Below are positions 34,320 to 43,293 of a DNA stretch of 64,000 nt, one piece after another. Source of the DNA: Paludibacteraceae bacterium (GTDB taxonomy: Bacteria; Bacteroidota; Bacteroidia; Bacteroidales; Paludibacteraceae). The translations under genes were made by a program, and so were the position numbers. The first letter of the stretch is position 1, and each line of letters opens with the position of its first letter. Location of the stretch: the NCBI GenBank assembly GCA_905233255.1, contig CAJOCN010000002.1, positions 13,476-77,475 of the forward strand, in the 5' to 3' direction. The notes under the pieces were generated by a model. The model was not told where the DNA came from. It made no database searches and saw only the letters and a program-made list of their open reading frames with translations.

Positions 34320-34366
34320 GATTTCTTATCTCGGCAAAGCCTCGAACGATCGGCTGAAGCCGTATG

Positions 34367-34402
34367 GAAATTTGAGATTTGAAATTTGAGATTTGAGAAT
34401 TT
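34367..34402. repeat. Heptamer array, ATTTGAR family (intergenic)
   Basis: AAATTTG, AGATTTG, AAATTTG, AGATTTG, AGAATTT end directly at the ATG of the next gene. The gap also contains CTCGGCAAAGCCTCGAACGA, and a GGCTGAAGCCG hairpin. Confidence 0.9.
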
Positions 34403-34894
34403 ATGGAAAACGAAGTATTCAATCAACTCAAGGACGAGTTGAGTTCTTACGGTAAGTCCGTAGGTGAGGTAGGCAAACTCCGCCTCATCGGCATCGTCAG
34501 CCGTGTGTTAGGACTCTTTCTGATGATCTTCACGATCGTCCTCTGCGCCCTCGCGCTACTTACCTTCGGCGCCGTAGCCGCTATTGACGCTATGTCGGCG
34601 GTGATGCCGGTATGGGCGGCTGCGCTCATCATCAGTAGTATCTACGTGCTGCTCATAGCTATCGCTATCGTAGGACGCAAACCCCTCTTCATTCACCCCT
34701 TCATCGCCCTCATGGCGAAACAGATTCGGTCGGAGGAAGAACTTGCGCTCAAGACCATGGAGGCGGAGCACCAAGCCGAGATAGAACGCGTCAAGATAGA
34801 GTGCCACGTGGAGAACGCTACCCGCGAACTCAACCTCTACGCCTCGCTCTTCTCCCGTATCTGGTCCTTCATTACAGGTAAACTGAAGAAATAG
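34403..34894 (+). CDS. Holin-X (PF07332-like) membrane protein
   Basis: A 163-residue protein with two membrane helices (about 31-58 and 68-90) between an N-terminal amphipathic helix and a long charged C-terminal helix. The start ENEVFNQLKDELSSYGKSVGEVGKLRLIG matches the 'putative Actinobacterial Holin-X' family, widespread in Bacteroidetes and not tied to phages. It stands between ytxH and an AI-2E family gene. The name does not imply lysis. Function unknown. Confidence 0.82.
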   Translation: MENEVFNQLKDELSSYGKSVGEVGKLRLIGIVSRVLGLFLMIFTIVLCALALLTFGAVAAIDAMSAVMPVWAAALIISSIYVLLIAIAIVGRKPLFIHPFIALMAKQIRSEEELALKTMEAEHQAEIERVKIECHVENATRELNLYASLFSRIWSFITGKLKK

Positions 34895-34895
34895 C

Positions 34896-35948
34896 ATGTT
34901 TTCCCGTCTATACGGCGTATTACTGCCATTCTTCGTCAGCTTCCTGTTGGCGTATGTTCTGGACCCCGTAGTGGTGTTCGTACAAACCAAATGCCGCGTG
35001 CGCAACCGGGCGCTCGCGGTGTTTGTGACCTTAATCCTGGTTATCGGTATCGTCGTAGGCGCCATAGCCGCCCTGCGCAAACCCGTCACCGAACAGGTCA
35101 ACACCGCCTGGACGGCTTTCCAGACGTATATAGCTGCCTTTAATATCAACGATTATGTCTCCGCCGAGACCCAGGAGAAACTCCTCCAGTGGCAGTCGGA
35201 GTGGGATTGGAAGAAGGCGCTCGCGAACCCCGAACTGACCACCTCTATCAAGGAATTGCTGCCTAAGATCTCCAATTGGATCACCGGCGGACTGTCGTGG
35301 CTCTCCGAGTTGGTGGTCGTCTTCATGGGACTGCTCTATCTGGTCTTTCTAATGATCGACATGCCGAATATACGCGCCGGCTACAGCCGTTTTATACCGC
35401 GTAAGATCAGGCCGCAGGTTGTCACCCTCATGGGCGCTATTGACAGGAATATGAACGCCTATTTCCGCGGGCAGGCGATGGTAGCTACCTGCGTGGGTGT
35501 TCTCTTCGCCATCGGCTTCACCATCACCGGCATGCCCATGGGCATTGCCATGGGGCTCATCATCGGACTCCTCAACATGGTACCGTACATGCAGGCGCTT
35601 GGTATCCCGCCCTGTATCGTGCTCTGCCTCATTCAATCGGCGCAGACCGGCCAGCCCGTCTGGCTCACGCTGCTGATGATGGCAATCGTCTTCATCGTCG
35701 TTCAGTCGATCCAGGACATGGTTCTCACCCCTAAGATCATGGGTGACGTCACGGGCATGAGCCCCGCGATGATTCTTCTCTCCCTCAGTGTCTGGGGTGC
35801 GCTCTTCGGCGTGATCGGAATGATCATCGCCCTGCCGCTGACCACCCTCATCATCGAGTATTACGACCGCTATGTAGCCAACCGCGGCGTCACCTCCCGT
35901 GCCCACCAGGACAACTACCCAGGACGGCTGCGCAAAACCAAAGAATAA
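34896..35948 (+). CDS. AI-2E family transporter
   Basis: A 350-residue membrane protein of the AI-2E exporter family (PF01594), with eight or so hydrophobic segments, including VSFLLAYVLDPVV near the start and PYMQALGIPPCIVLC followed by QSIQDMVLTPKIMG near 235-285, a family signature. Family members export autoinducer 2 in E. coli or act as Na+/H+ antiporters elsewhere; the substrate here is open. The start is one base after the previous stop, so translation is probably coupled. Confidence 0.88.
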   Translation: MFSRLYGVLLPFFVSFLLAYVLDPVVVFVQTKCRVRNRALAVFVTLILVIGIVVGAIAALRKPVTEQVNTAWTAFQTYIAAFNINDYVSAETQEKLLQWQSEWDWKKALANPELTTSIKELLPKISNWITGGLSWLSELVVVFMGLLYLVFLMIDMPNIRAGYSRFIPRKIRPQVVTLMGAIDRNMNAYFRGQAMVATCVGVLFAIGFTITGMPMGIAMGLIIGLLNMVPYMQALGIPPCIVLCLIQSAQTGQPVWLTLLMMAIVFIVVQSIQDMVLTPKIMGDVTGMSPAMILLSLSVWGALFGVIGMIIALPLTTLIIEYYDRYVANRGVTSRAHQDNYPGRLRKTKE

Positions 35949-35985
35949 ATCTTCAAATCTTCAAATTTTCAAATCGTAATTCCCC

Positions 35986-37860
35986 ATGTTCTCCCTTCTC
36001 CTGGCGGTCAGTGCAGCAACTACAATATCGTCCGCTACTCCGGACACCCTCTCCTATACCCTCGATGAGGTGGTAGCGACGGGTACGCGCGCGGAGACAC
36101 CTGCACGACTTCTGCCGGTGACCGTCTCAGTGGTCTCAGAAGAGGTACTGACCGATAAATCCGCACCGAATATCCTGCCTACGCTGACAGAACAGGTGCC
36201 GGGACTCTTCGTCACCTCCCGCGGCGTGATCGGCTATGGCGTCAGCAACGGCGGATCGGGAGGAATCAAAGTGCGCGGTATAGGCGGGCAACCGAACACT
36301 GACATACTCGTCCTCATCGACGGACTGCCGCAGTACGCAGGCTTGTACGGTCACCCCATCGCCGATAATTACCAGACGGCTATGGCGGAGCGGGTGGAGG
36401 TTATCCGCGGACCCGCATCGCTCTACTACGGCTCGAACGCTATGGGAGGAGTGATCAATATCGTCACCCGCCAACCCCGCAAGGACACGCTCGTCACCTC
36501 CCTCCACGCACAAGGCGGATCCTATTTCTCCGCCGACGCCGGCATTTCCAACATGCTGCGCCGGGGCAAATGGAGCGAGGCTTCGGGATTCAACTATATT
36601 CGTACCTCCGGACACAGACCGAACATGTTCTTTGACCAATACTCGGGCTTTGCCCGGCTCGGCTATGACATTGACCCGCATTGGTCGTTCGCCGCTACGG
36701 GTAATATAGCCTATTTCAATACCGCCAACCCCGGTACGGTCACCGATCCAATCTTGGACTCCCACCAACATGTCCTCCGGGGCATGGCGACCCTCTCTGC
36801 GGAGAACCGCTATGACCGCACGGAGGGTGCCATCCGCGTCTATTACTCCGGCGGCAGGCACCGCATCTATGACGGTCACAAAGCGTCGGAACCTGTGCCG
36901 GTCACCGAGTATAACCACACCGATCTCATGGTCGGCGTCTCGGCGTACCAGACGGTACGTTTCTTCCGCGGCAACAGTACGACCTTCGGTTTTGACTACC
37001 AGCATTTCGGCGGACATGTGTGGAATAAGGGACTAAGTAACCAAGTACCAAGTACAACGGAAGTCATCCGCAAGACCCAATACGAGCTCGCCGGGTTTGT
37101 GGATTTCCGCCAGCAGGTAGTGTCCTGGTTCTCGTTAGACGCCGGCGTACGGCTCGGACACCACTCGGTGGCCGGATTTTACTATGCACCCCAAGCCGGA
37201 CTCTCTTTCCTCCTGCCGCAAGACGCGCAGATCAAAGCCGTCGTCTCGCGCGGATTCCGTAACCCTACCATACGCGAACTATATATGTACGCCCCCGCGA
37301 ACGACTCACTCCAAGCCGTCAGCCTCTGGAACTACGAACTATCCTACCGCCAGTTCTTCCTCGGCGGACGTATCCGTCTCGGCGCAAATATATTCTACCT
37401 GCATGCCAAAAACATGATCGAGACCCGCCCCGTGAACGGCAGACCACGCAATGTGAACACCGGCGAACTGAAGAACGCCGGCTGCGAAATAGAGTTCGCC
37501 GCAAGGGTCTGGAAAGGACTTGTCCTCTCCGCCAACTACAGCTACCTGTATATGGTCAATCCCGTCCTGGCGGCGCCGGAACATAAGTTGAATATAGCCT
37601 TGGCGTACCACCACGACCGCTTCCGCGCGGGCACTAACGTACAATATATCCACGGACTCTACACCGCGCTGCCCAACGCCGCTACCCCCGGCACCAAGCA
37701 GAACTTCGTACTCTGGTCGGCGCACGGCGCGGCACGTATATACCGCGAACTGTGGGCGACCCTCACGGCGGATAATATCTTAGGCACGGAATACGAGATC
37801 AATGCCGGCTTCCCCATGCCCAAGACCACCGTTATGGCAGGACTCAAGTTCGCCTTCTGA
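35986..37860 (+). CDS. TonB-dependent receptor
   Basis: A 624-residue outer-membrane receptor with a signal peptide (1-16) and a plug domain at about 25-155: YTLDEVVATGTR is the TonB box region, and VLIDGLPQYAGLYG and VEVIRGPASLYYGSNAMGGVINIVT are plug motifs. The rest is a 22-strand barrel ending in Phe (VMAGLKFAF), the usual C-terminal signal. The size is that of siderophore, haem or vitamin B12 receptors rather than SusC. Ligand unknown. A short TACCAAG repeat codes for SNQVPSTTEV in an outer loop at about 350. Confidence 0.92.
   Translation: MFSLLLAVSAATTISSATPDTLSYTLDEVVATGTRAETPARLLPVTVSVVSEEVLTDKSAPNILPTLTEQVPGLFVTSRGVIGYGVSNGGSGGIKVRGIGGQPNTDILVLIDGLPQYAGLYGHPIADNYQTAMAERVEVIRGPASLYYGSNAMGGVINIVTRQPRKDTLVTSLHAQGGSYFSADAGISNMLRRGKWSEASGFNYIRTSGHRPNMFFDQYSGFARLGYDIDPHWSFAATGNIAYFNTANPGTVTDPILDSHQHVLRGMATLSAENRYDRTEGAIRVYYSGGRHRIYDGHKASEPVPVTEYNHTDLMVGVSAYQTVRFFRGNSTTFGFDYQHFGGHVWNKGLSNQVPSTTEVIRKTQYELAGFVDFRQQVVSWFSLDAGVRLGHHSVAGFYYAPQAGLSFLLPQDAQIKAVVSRGFRNPTIRELYMYAPANDSLQAVSLWNYELSYRQFFLGGRIRLGANIFYLHAKNMIETRPVNGRPRNVNTGELKNAGCEIEFAARVWKGLVLSANYSYLYMVNPVLAAPEHKLNIALAYHHDRFRAGTNVQYIHGLYTALPNAATPGTKQNFVLWSAHGAARIYRELWATLTADNILGTEYEINAGFPMPKTTVMAGLKFAF
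37032..37056. repeat. Short AGTACCA array (in TonB receptor gene)
   Basis: ACTAAGTAACCAAGTACCAA in tandem, translated as LSNQVPSTT, in a surface loop. Confidence 0.6.
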
Positions 37861-37865
37861 TATTT

Positions 37866-37907
37866 CTGCCAAAATGGCAGTTCGTCAGCCTGTGGCATGA
37901 TAGTTGA
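37866..37907 (+). promoter_or_regulatory. Inverted repeat and sigma54-like element before grpE
   Basis: A perfect 15-base palindrome CTGCCAAAATGGCAG (37866-37880) is followed by TGGCATG, 4 bases, TTGA (37893-37907). This resembles the -24/-12 pattern TGGCAC-N5-TTGC, with GA in place of GC. From memory similar inverted repeats lie before Bacteroidetes heat-shock genes. A start near 37919 would favour the second ATG (37939) of grpE. Confidence 0.5.
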
Positions 37908-37953
37908 AAGATGAAAGATGAAAAATGAAAGAAGAAAAATGAAAGAAAAAAAG
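37906..37953. repeat. Heptamer array, GAAAAAT/GAAAGAT family (grpE start)
   Basis: GAAAGAT, GAAAGAT, GAAAAAT, GAAAGAA, GAAAAAT, GAAAGAA; it contains both candidate ATG codons of grpE and encodes its first residues. Confidence 0.87.
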
Positions 37954-38490
37954 ACAGAAGAATTAGAGCAACCCATTGAGGAGCAAGAGAGCCAAGAGGC
38001 GAAGGAAGCCGAGCAGGCAAAGGAGAACGAGGCAGCGGTGAACGAAACAGCCGAGCCGACACCGGAGGAGCAATTGGAGAAGGCGCAGGAACGCATCGCC
38101 GAACTGGAGGATAAGAACCTGCGGATGATGGCGGAGTTTGATAACTACCGCCGCCGTACCAATAAGGAGAAGCTCGAACTCATGGCTACTGCCGGCGAAC
38201 GGATCTTCAAGGAAATGTTGCCGCTCGTCGATGACTTCGAGCGTGCCGTAGCCGCCACCGATGACGAGGGCGTGAAACTCATTTACCAGAAGTTCCTTTC
38301 CTTCCTCGATAAGAACGACGTGCATCCCATCGAGACCGAGGACGCCGATTTCAATACCGACGAGCACGAGGCGGTAACGACCTTCGCTGCCGGTGAGGAG
38401 AAAAAAGGCAAGGTAATCGATTGCACCCAGAAAGGATATAAACTCGGCGAAAAGGTCATCCGTTTCGCCAAAGTAGTAGTAGGAGAATAG
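37918..38490 (+). CDS. grpE: Nucleotide exchange factor GrpE
   Basis: A GrpE homologue of 183-190 residues that releases ADP from DnaK. The acidic, helical N-terminal part (long Glu/Ala/Gln helix) precedes the conserved [19 protein letters not shown] and [22 protein letters not shown] at 37918 gives [15 protein letters not shown] at 37939 is more likely because the region before it is a repeat array and the possible promoter points there. dnaJ follows after four bases. dnaK is not in the window. Heat-shock control is expected and may act through the palindrome upstream. Confidence 0.94.
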   Translation: MKNERRKMKEKKTEELEQPIEEQESQEAKEAEQAKENEAAVNETAEPTPEEQLEKAQERIAELEDKNLRMMAEFDNYRRRTNKEKLELMATAGERIFKEMLPLVDDFERAVAATDDEGVKLIYQKFLSFLDKNDVHPIETEDADFNTDEHEAVTTFAAGEEKKGKVIDCTQKGYKLGEKVIRFAKVVVGE

Positions 38491-38494
38491 TTTT

Positions 38495-39652
38495 ATGGCA
38501 GAGAAGAGAGATTATTATGAGGTGTTAGGCGTCGAAAAGACGGCTAGTGCCGAAGAGATAAAAAAAGCGTACCGCAAGAAAGCGATACAGTACCACCCGG
38601 ACAAGAACCCGGGCGACAAGGAGGCCGAGGAGAAATTCAAAGAGGCAGCCGAGGCGTACGAGGTACTGTCCGACCCGCAGAAAAGGCAACGCTACGACCA
38701 GTACGGCTTCGCCGGTATGGGCGGCGCAGGAGGATTCAGCGGAGGAGGCATGTCCATGGAGGATATCTTCACCCACTTCGGCGACATCTTCGAGGGCGCG
38801 GGATTCGACTTGGGCGACTTCTTCGGCGGCGGAGGACGCAGCCGCGGCGGTCAACGCGTACGCAGAGGAAGCGACCTGAGAGGAAAAGTGACCCTCACGC
38901 TTGAGGAGATCGCTACGGGGTGCGAGAAGAAGATCAAAGTCCGCCGTCTCGTGGAGTGTCAGGACTGTCACGGCACAGGCTCGGCAGACGGACAGACAGA
39001 GACCTGCCCGACCTGTAAGGGTGCCGGCCGAATCACCCGCGCACAGCGAGGTATCTTCGGTATGATGCAGGTGCAGACTGAGTGTGACACCTGCGGCGGC
39101 GAGGGACGGATCATCAAGAACAAGTGTCCGAAATGCGGCGGTCAGGGCGTCGTGCGAGCCGAAGATATCATTACAGTAACTATCCCGGCAGGCGTAGCCG
39201 GAGGCATGCAGCTCACCGTACCCGGCAAGGGTAACGCCGCGCCACACGGAGGAGTACCGGGCGACCTGCTCGTCATGATCGAGGAGGAGGAACACAAGGA
39301 CTTCGTCCGTCACGACAGTGACCTGATCTACAACCTGCTGCTCGACATGCCGACGGCGGTGCTCGGCGGCCAGGTGCAGATTCCTACGCTCACGGGAGAC
39401 GTGAAGATCACCATTACCCCGGGTACGCAGCCCGGCAAGGTGCTCCGCATGCGGGGCAAGGGACTGCCGCGCATCGACCAGTACGGACGGCGGTACGGAG
39501 AAGGCGACCTGCTCATCAACGTAGGCGTTTATATCCCCGAGAAACTGAATAAGGACGAGAAGAAACTGATCGAGCAACTCCAGAACAGCCCGAACATCGC
39601 TCCGGGAAGCGCCAATAAGAAGAACTTCTTCCAGAACCTGTTCGGAATATAA
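38495..39652 (+). CDS. dnaJ: Molecular chaperone DnaJ
   Basis: A 385-residue type I DnaJ that delivers substrates to DnaK and stimulates its ATPase. J-domain at 5-70 with HPD at 34-36; Gly/Phe-rich region near 71-125; four zinc motifs CxxCxGxG ([32 protein letters not shown]) at about 150-215; then two beta-barrel substrate domains. Full length. Co-transcribed with grpE. No repeat inserts were noticed in this gene. Confidence 0.97.
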   Translation: MAEKRDYYEVLGVEKTASAEEIKKAYRKKAIQYHPDKNPGDKEAEEKFKEAAEAYEVLSDPQKRQRYDQYGFAGMGGAGGFSGGGMSMEDIFTHFGDIFEGAGFDLGDFFGGGGRSRGGQRVRRGSDLRGKVTLTLEEIATGCEKKIKVRRLVECQDCHGTGSADGQTETCPTCKGAGRITRAQRGIFGMMQVQTECDTCGGEGRIIKNKCPKCGGQGVVRAEDIITVTIPAGVAGGMQLTVPGKGNAAPHGGVPGDLLVMIEEEEHKDFVRHDSDLIYNLLLDMPTAVLGGQVQIPTLTGDVKITITPGTQPGKVLRMRGKGLPRIDQYGRRYGEGDLLINVGVYIPEKLNKDEKKLIEQLQNSPNIAPGSANKKNFFQNLFGI

Positions 39653-39660
39653 GCCACGCG

Positions 39661-42090
39661 ATGAAAAATCACCTGCTCATAGCGTTAGCGCTGCTATGCC
39701 TCTGTACGACAACAAGTCGTGCGGAGGCATATTGGTTGCAGACCAACGATTTGGGGCACTACCTGGATAACCTCAACGACTATACCGTCTATGAGACAGA
39801 GACCACCGGCGAGTGGAATATAGGGGATCGGAAAGTGTTCTCCATCTCCGGTAACTCCTTCCGGCAAAACAAATACCGCCTGAATGGCATGCGGATCGAC
39901 AGCCGTACCATGGCGGGGCACACCATGCTGATGACTCCGCTCGATCGCGTGACGCTCGATCTGAACCACCTGGACGGCGAACTCTCCTTTACGGACGACT
40001 CGCTCCAGCTCTCTTCGGTACGGCTGACGGGTAACATAGGCGCCTTAGGCGGCATAGCCCCGGGTACCCGGGAAATGATTAATCTCTTTCACTCCTCGGG
40101 CGAGGAGCGCACCATGGATCGCCGGCCGATAGAGATGCGTAACCACGTGGTAGGCGCCGGTACGTTCGACGGCACTTTCGTCATACCCGTCAACGGACGC
40201 AGGTACTACCAACATGCCTATGTGACCTACGGCCAACGGTCCCTCACCGCCTTTGACCACACCGGTATCAGCGGACTGTTCACCGCTCCTTACTACACCG
40301 CGCAGGTGGACGGCGAACTGCCTTTAAACTCTAAACTTTCCACTCTCCGCTATTTCTTCGTGACCTCCGGCCGCTCTGACTACGGCAGTGAGTTCTACCT
40401 CAACCGTAACGAACTGGCCGCGCAGCGCGCGTACCACGCCGGCGTGTACAGCACGACGCGGTTCGATAACTCCGGGGTGTTGGTGGCAGGCGTGAGCTAC
40501 GAGCAGAACGGCTTGCGGCACGACTCCCTCTCTTTCCGCCGGAATATATTGGATCAGGACGGCGAGGCTTTCGACCCCTGGTATCCGGACGGCAGACTCC
40601 ATGCGGTGAGCCTCTCCGTGCAGTACGACCAACGGCTCTTACCGTGGCTCCGTATTCATGCGGAGGGCTATAACTCGGTGCTTCATTTCCGGCCGACCAC
40701 AAGCACGTGGTCGAATGATATATATGCGCAGTCCATCGCCGACGCCACGCCTACCGATCTCTATACCTACCACTGGCAGAGCAGAGCCTTCACCTCCGGT
40801 CTGTTGGAGAACAAAGCGCTCGCTATCGTTGAGAAGAAAGGGTGGGCGAAAGGGCTCGATTTCTACGCCCATATAGGTGTCTCGCTGGACGGTATAGTGC
40901 TCGGGAACGGGCGATCCGTCGTCTCGCCTAACGGCTTGGCGCAGGTGGCGATTGACTATGAACCGGTGTGGTGGTTCCGGTTCGGACTGTCCCTCAGTCA
41001 CCATCGTATGTCCTACACCTGGGATGACTTGCGGTACCTCAGCTCGGACTACCTCTCCGGCGAAGTAAGGTATCGGGATAACACCCTCTTGGCTACCACC
41101 GGCGGCGCATACCACACCCCTGACAAGAACCTCTGGGCGCACCAACCCTCCTACGCCGTGATAGACCTGCCGATCCGCTTTACCTTCGGCCGCTCCCGCC
41201 GCCACGAGATAGCGATCCTCAATACCGCCCGTAAGTACTACCATCAGTGGTACACCGCCTTCACGAACGGCGTGGAGGCGAATATGGAGCAGGTGGACGG
41301 CACCTACTATATGCGGGAGGGCGAGAAACATTATACCGTCACCACGCAGCCTCTGGAACTGATGTCCGGCAGGGTAGGCGGACGCACACCGTATTATCTG
41401 TCCAATACCGTCAAATATACGTACACCGGGAAGAAATGGTTTGTGCTGGTCAGTTGGCAGAGTTACCTGATGGCTGGACTGAGTACGATGGGAAACGGTC
41501 CGCTCCATAATAACATCGGCGCCCTCTCGGAGTCCTCCGCAAACCCCGATACCTACCTCGCCCTAAGCGAAGGTAATAAACCTTACCAGGGCAACAGCCG
41601 CCTCAATCAGGATAAGTCCTTTATCCTCCGGCTGCAGGTAACTTATAATGCATGCAAATATTTCTCGATTGCGCTGAACGGCAAGTTCAAGGACGGTCAG
41701 CCCTTCTCTACCTACACCGTCAGGGAACAGATCCTCAACGGACATACCCGGGTAGCGCTTCTCCACTCGGATGCCAAAGGCATCAACATGGCTAACGGAG
41801 CGTTCGGCAAACGCGAAGATGCGTTCTTTAATTTTGACCTCCGCGCTACCGGCCGATGGTGGGTAAGGGACATACCAATGTCGCTGGAGGTAATGTGCTA
41901 TAACATCTATGATTTCGGTACGGCGCTGACGGAATATACGTTCGATAACTATAATCACCCTACCTATCCGCATTGGACGGTAGAACGCGGGATTGCCTCG
42001 ATGAAGGACAGCCGCACCTCGATGAGTCTTTGTATTCCGCGGGGACTACTCTTCACTTTCCGCGTGGGACTGGAGAAGGATAAACAATAA
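39661..42090 (+). CDS. TonB-dependent receptor-like outer-membrane protein
   Basis: An 809-residue exported protein (signal peptide 1-22, ending SRAEA). The N-terminal region, YRLNGMRIDSRTMAGHTMLM and then LTGNIGALGGIAPGTREMINLFH, resembles plug domains of a group of Bacteroidetes TonB-dependent receptors; the remainder is rich in alternating aromatic and polar residues, as in a beta-barrel, though the C-terminus does not end in Phe. No carboxypeptidase-like SusC domain is seen. The ligand is unknown. The 3' end overlaps the O-antigen ligase gene on the other strand by 45 bases, tail to tail. Confidence 0.75.
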   Translation: MKNHLLIALALLCLCTTTSRAEAYWLQTNDLGHYLDNLNDYTVYETETTGEWNIGDRKVFSISGNSFRQNKYRLNGMRIDSRTMAGHTMLMTPLDRVTLDLNHLDGELSFTDDSLQLSSVRLTGNIGALGGIAPGTREMINLFHSSGEERTMDRRPIEMRNHVVGAGTFDGTFVIPVNGRRYYQHAYVTYGQRSLTAFDHTGISGLFTAPYYTAQVDGELPLNSKLSTLRYFFVTSGRSDYGSEFYLNRNELAAQRAYHAGVYSTTRFDNSGVLVAGVSYEQNGLRHDSLSFRRNILDQDGEAFDPWYPDGRLHAVSLSVQYDQRLLPWLRIHAEGYNSVLHFRPTTSTWSNDIYAQSIADATPTDLYTYHWQSRAFTSGLLENKALAIVEKKGWAKGLDFYAHIGVSLDGIVLGNGRSVVSPNGLAQVAIDYEPVWWFRFGLSLSHHRMSYTWDDLRYLSSDYLSGEVRYRDNTLLATTGGAYHTPDKNLWAHQPSYAVIDLPIRFTFGRSRRHEIAILNTARKYYHQWYTAFTNGVEANMEQVDGTYYMREGEKHYTVTTQPLELMSGRVGGRTPYYLSNTVKYTYTGKKWFVLVSWQSYLMAGLSTMGNGPLHNNIGALSESSANPDTYLALSEGNKPYQGNSRLNQDKSFILRLQVTYNACKYFSIALNGKFKDGQPFSTYTVREQILNGHTRVALLHSDAKGINMANGAFGKREDAFFNFDLRATGRWWVRDIPMSLEVMCYNIYDFGTALTEYTFDNYNHPTYPHWTVERGIASMKDSRTSMSLCIPRGLLFTFRVGLEKDKQ

Positions 42091-43293
42091 CCCTACCGCC
42101 CACAAAGCGATGCCGCAGAAACGCCCGAACATGCAGTCGGTGAGCATATTGAGGGTATAGAGAACGAAAAACGGAATGGCGGTCATCTTGCCTTCTCCCT
42201 GCGCACATATCGGAACGGCTAACCACGCCAAGATTAGCAGTACCAACCCGGGGATACCTCCCTCCATCAGTTCTTCCAGATACTGGTTATGGGCATTATA
42301 CCGCATTTGGGCGAAATCATCAAAGCCCGTAGCCTTGTATTTGGCGATTAAGTAGGGCGTACTTTGCCCTGCGCCCAAACCGACGGCCATATAGTCGGAG
42401 GGGTTTTCCAAAGCCAGGCCCCATATATTCAACCGTGGCTCCGGTTTTCGCACGCTCACATCCGTAATCTGAGTCAGGTTGTGCAGACTAAAATCCGCCA
42501 TGCGGGGATGCAGAGACAACATTCCCGCCGCCCCGACCAAACCTATTAGTATAACGGCTATCCCGTACCGTAAGCGCAGCCGCTCGGGCAACGCATAGAT
42601 GAGTACGATGACCACGATCGCTGCGGCGGTCAGAATGGACTGGCGTGAGCCGGTGAGCGGTACCGTGGAGAGCATGACCGCTGCGGCGGGCAGGAAGAGC
42701 AGAACTCTCTTACGGTACAGCACGAACGCGCATATGAGACCGAACAACTCAACACTGCAGAGGAAGAGGCGGTGCTTCATAAACGATACATTCTCCTGAA
42801 AGAAGGGCCACCACTCTGTAATCTCGTAGTGCCAAGGCTGGTTGGGCTCCAGCGCATAAGCCGTCTCGGGGTGGTGCCATAAATAAGCGAGCAACGCCGG
42901 GTAGAACGGGACGGCTGCTATACAGCTGACAATCAAAACCTTACCTGCCGTACGCCAATCATACCTCTTATTCACTCCCCATATACCGACCGGGATCATG
43001 AGTGCGAAGGTCAGGTATCGCTCCATCTGCCCCGACCAAACGGCATGATCCGGAGCCCACAGACCCGAAACCGCTTTCCACCCGTACCAAAGACCGAAGA
43101 GAACGACCGGGATAACTATCCTGTTCTCTCGCACCGGAAGAGAACGGGAGAGCCATCTACCCTCCAATACCCAGAAGACAAACCACAAGACGCAAGCATA
43201 ACGTATAAAGATCTGCGGGAAAGGCAGTAATGCTACAAACGCCAAAAAGAGGCCGTAATTAATCCGTCCTATAATATCACGATACCGATTCAT
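42046..43293 (-). CDS. O-antigen ligase family protein
   Basis: A 415-residue membrane protein with about 11-12 hydrophobic segments and the Wzy_C/WaaL domain, with large periplasmic loops in the C-terminal half; LTGSRQSILTAAAIVV and YNAHNQYLEELMEGGIPGLVLL are the typical motifs, including the conserved His in AHNQYLE. Members either join O-antigen to lipid A core or polymerise the repeat unit. It overlaps the kinase-fusion gene by 17 bases. It is the last gene of the surface-polysaccharide cluster and overlaps the receptor gene on the opposite strand. Confidence 0.87.
   Translation of the reverse strand: MNRYRDIIGRINYGLFLAFVALLPFPQIFIRYACVLWFVFWVLEGRWLSRSLPVRENRIVIPVVLFGLWYGWKAVSGLWAPDHAVWSGQMERYLTFALMIPVGIWGVNKRYDWRTAGKVLIVSCIAAVPFYPALLAYLWHHPETAYALEPNQPWHYEITEWWPFFQENVSFMKHRLFLCSVELFGLICAFVLYRKRVLLFLPAAAVMLSTVPLTGSRQSILTAAAIVVIVLIYALPERLRLRYGIAVILIGLVGAAGMLSLHPRMADFSLHNLTQITDVSVRKPEPRLNIWGLALENPSDYMAVGLGAGQSTPYLIAKYKATGFDDFAQMRYNAHNQYLEELMEGGIPGLVLLILAWLAVPICAQGEGKMTAIPFFVLYTLNMLTDCMFGRFCGIALWAVGLLFILLQSHAESEE

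Noticed and set aside
34403..34894. A phage holin as a sign of a prophage
   Set aside because: Holin-X proteins are chromosomal and occur with YtxH and AI-2E genes; no other phage gene is nearby.
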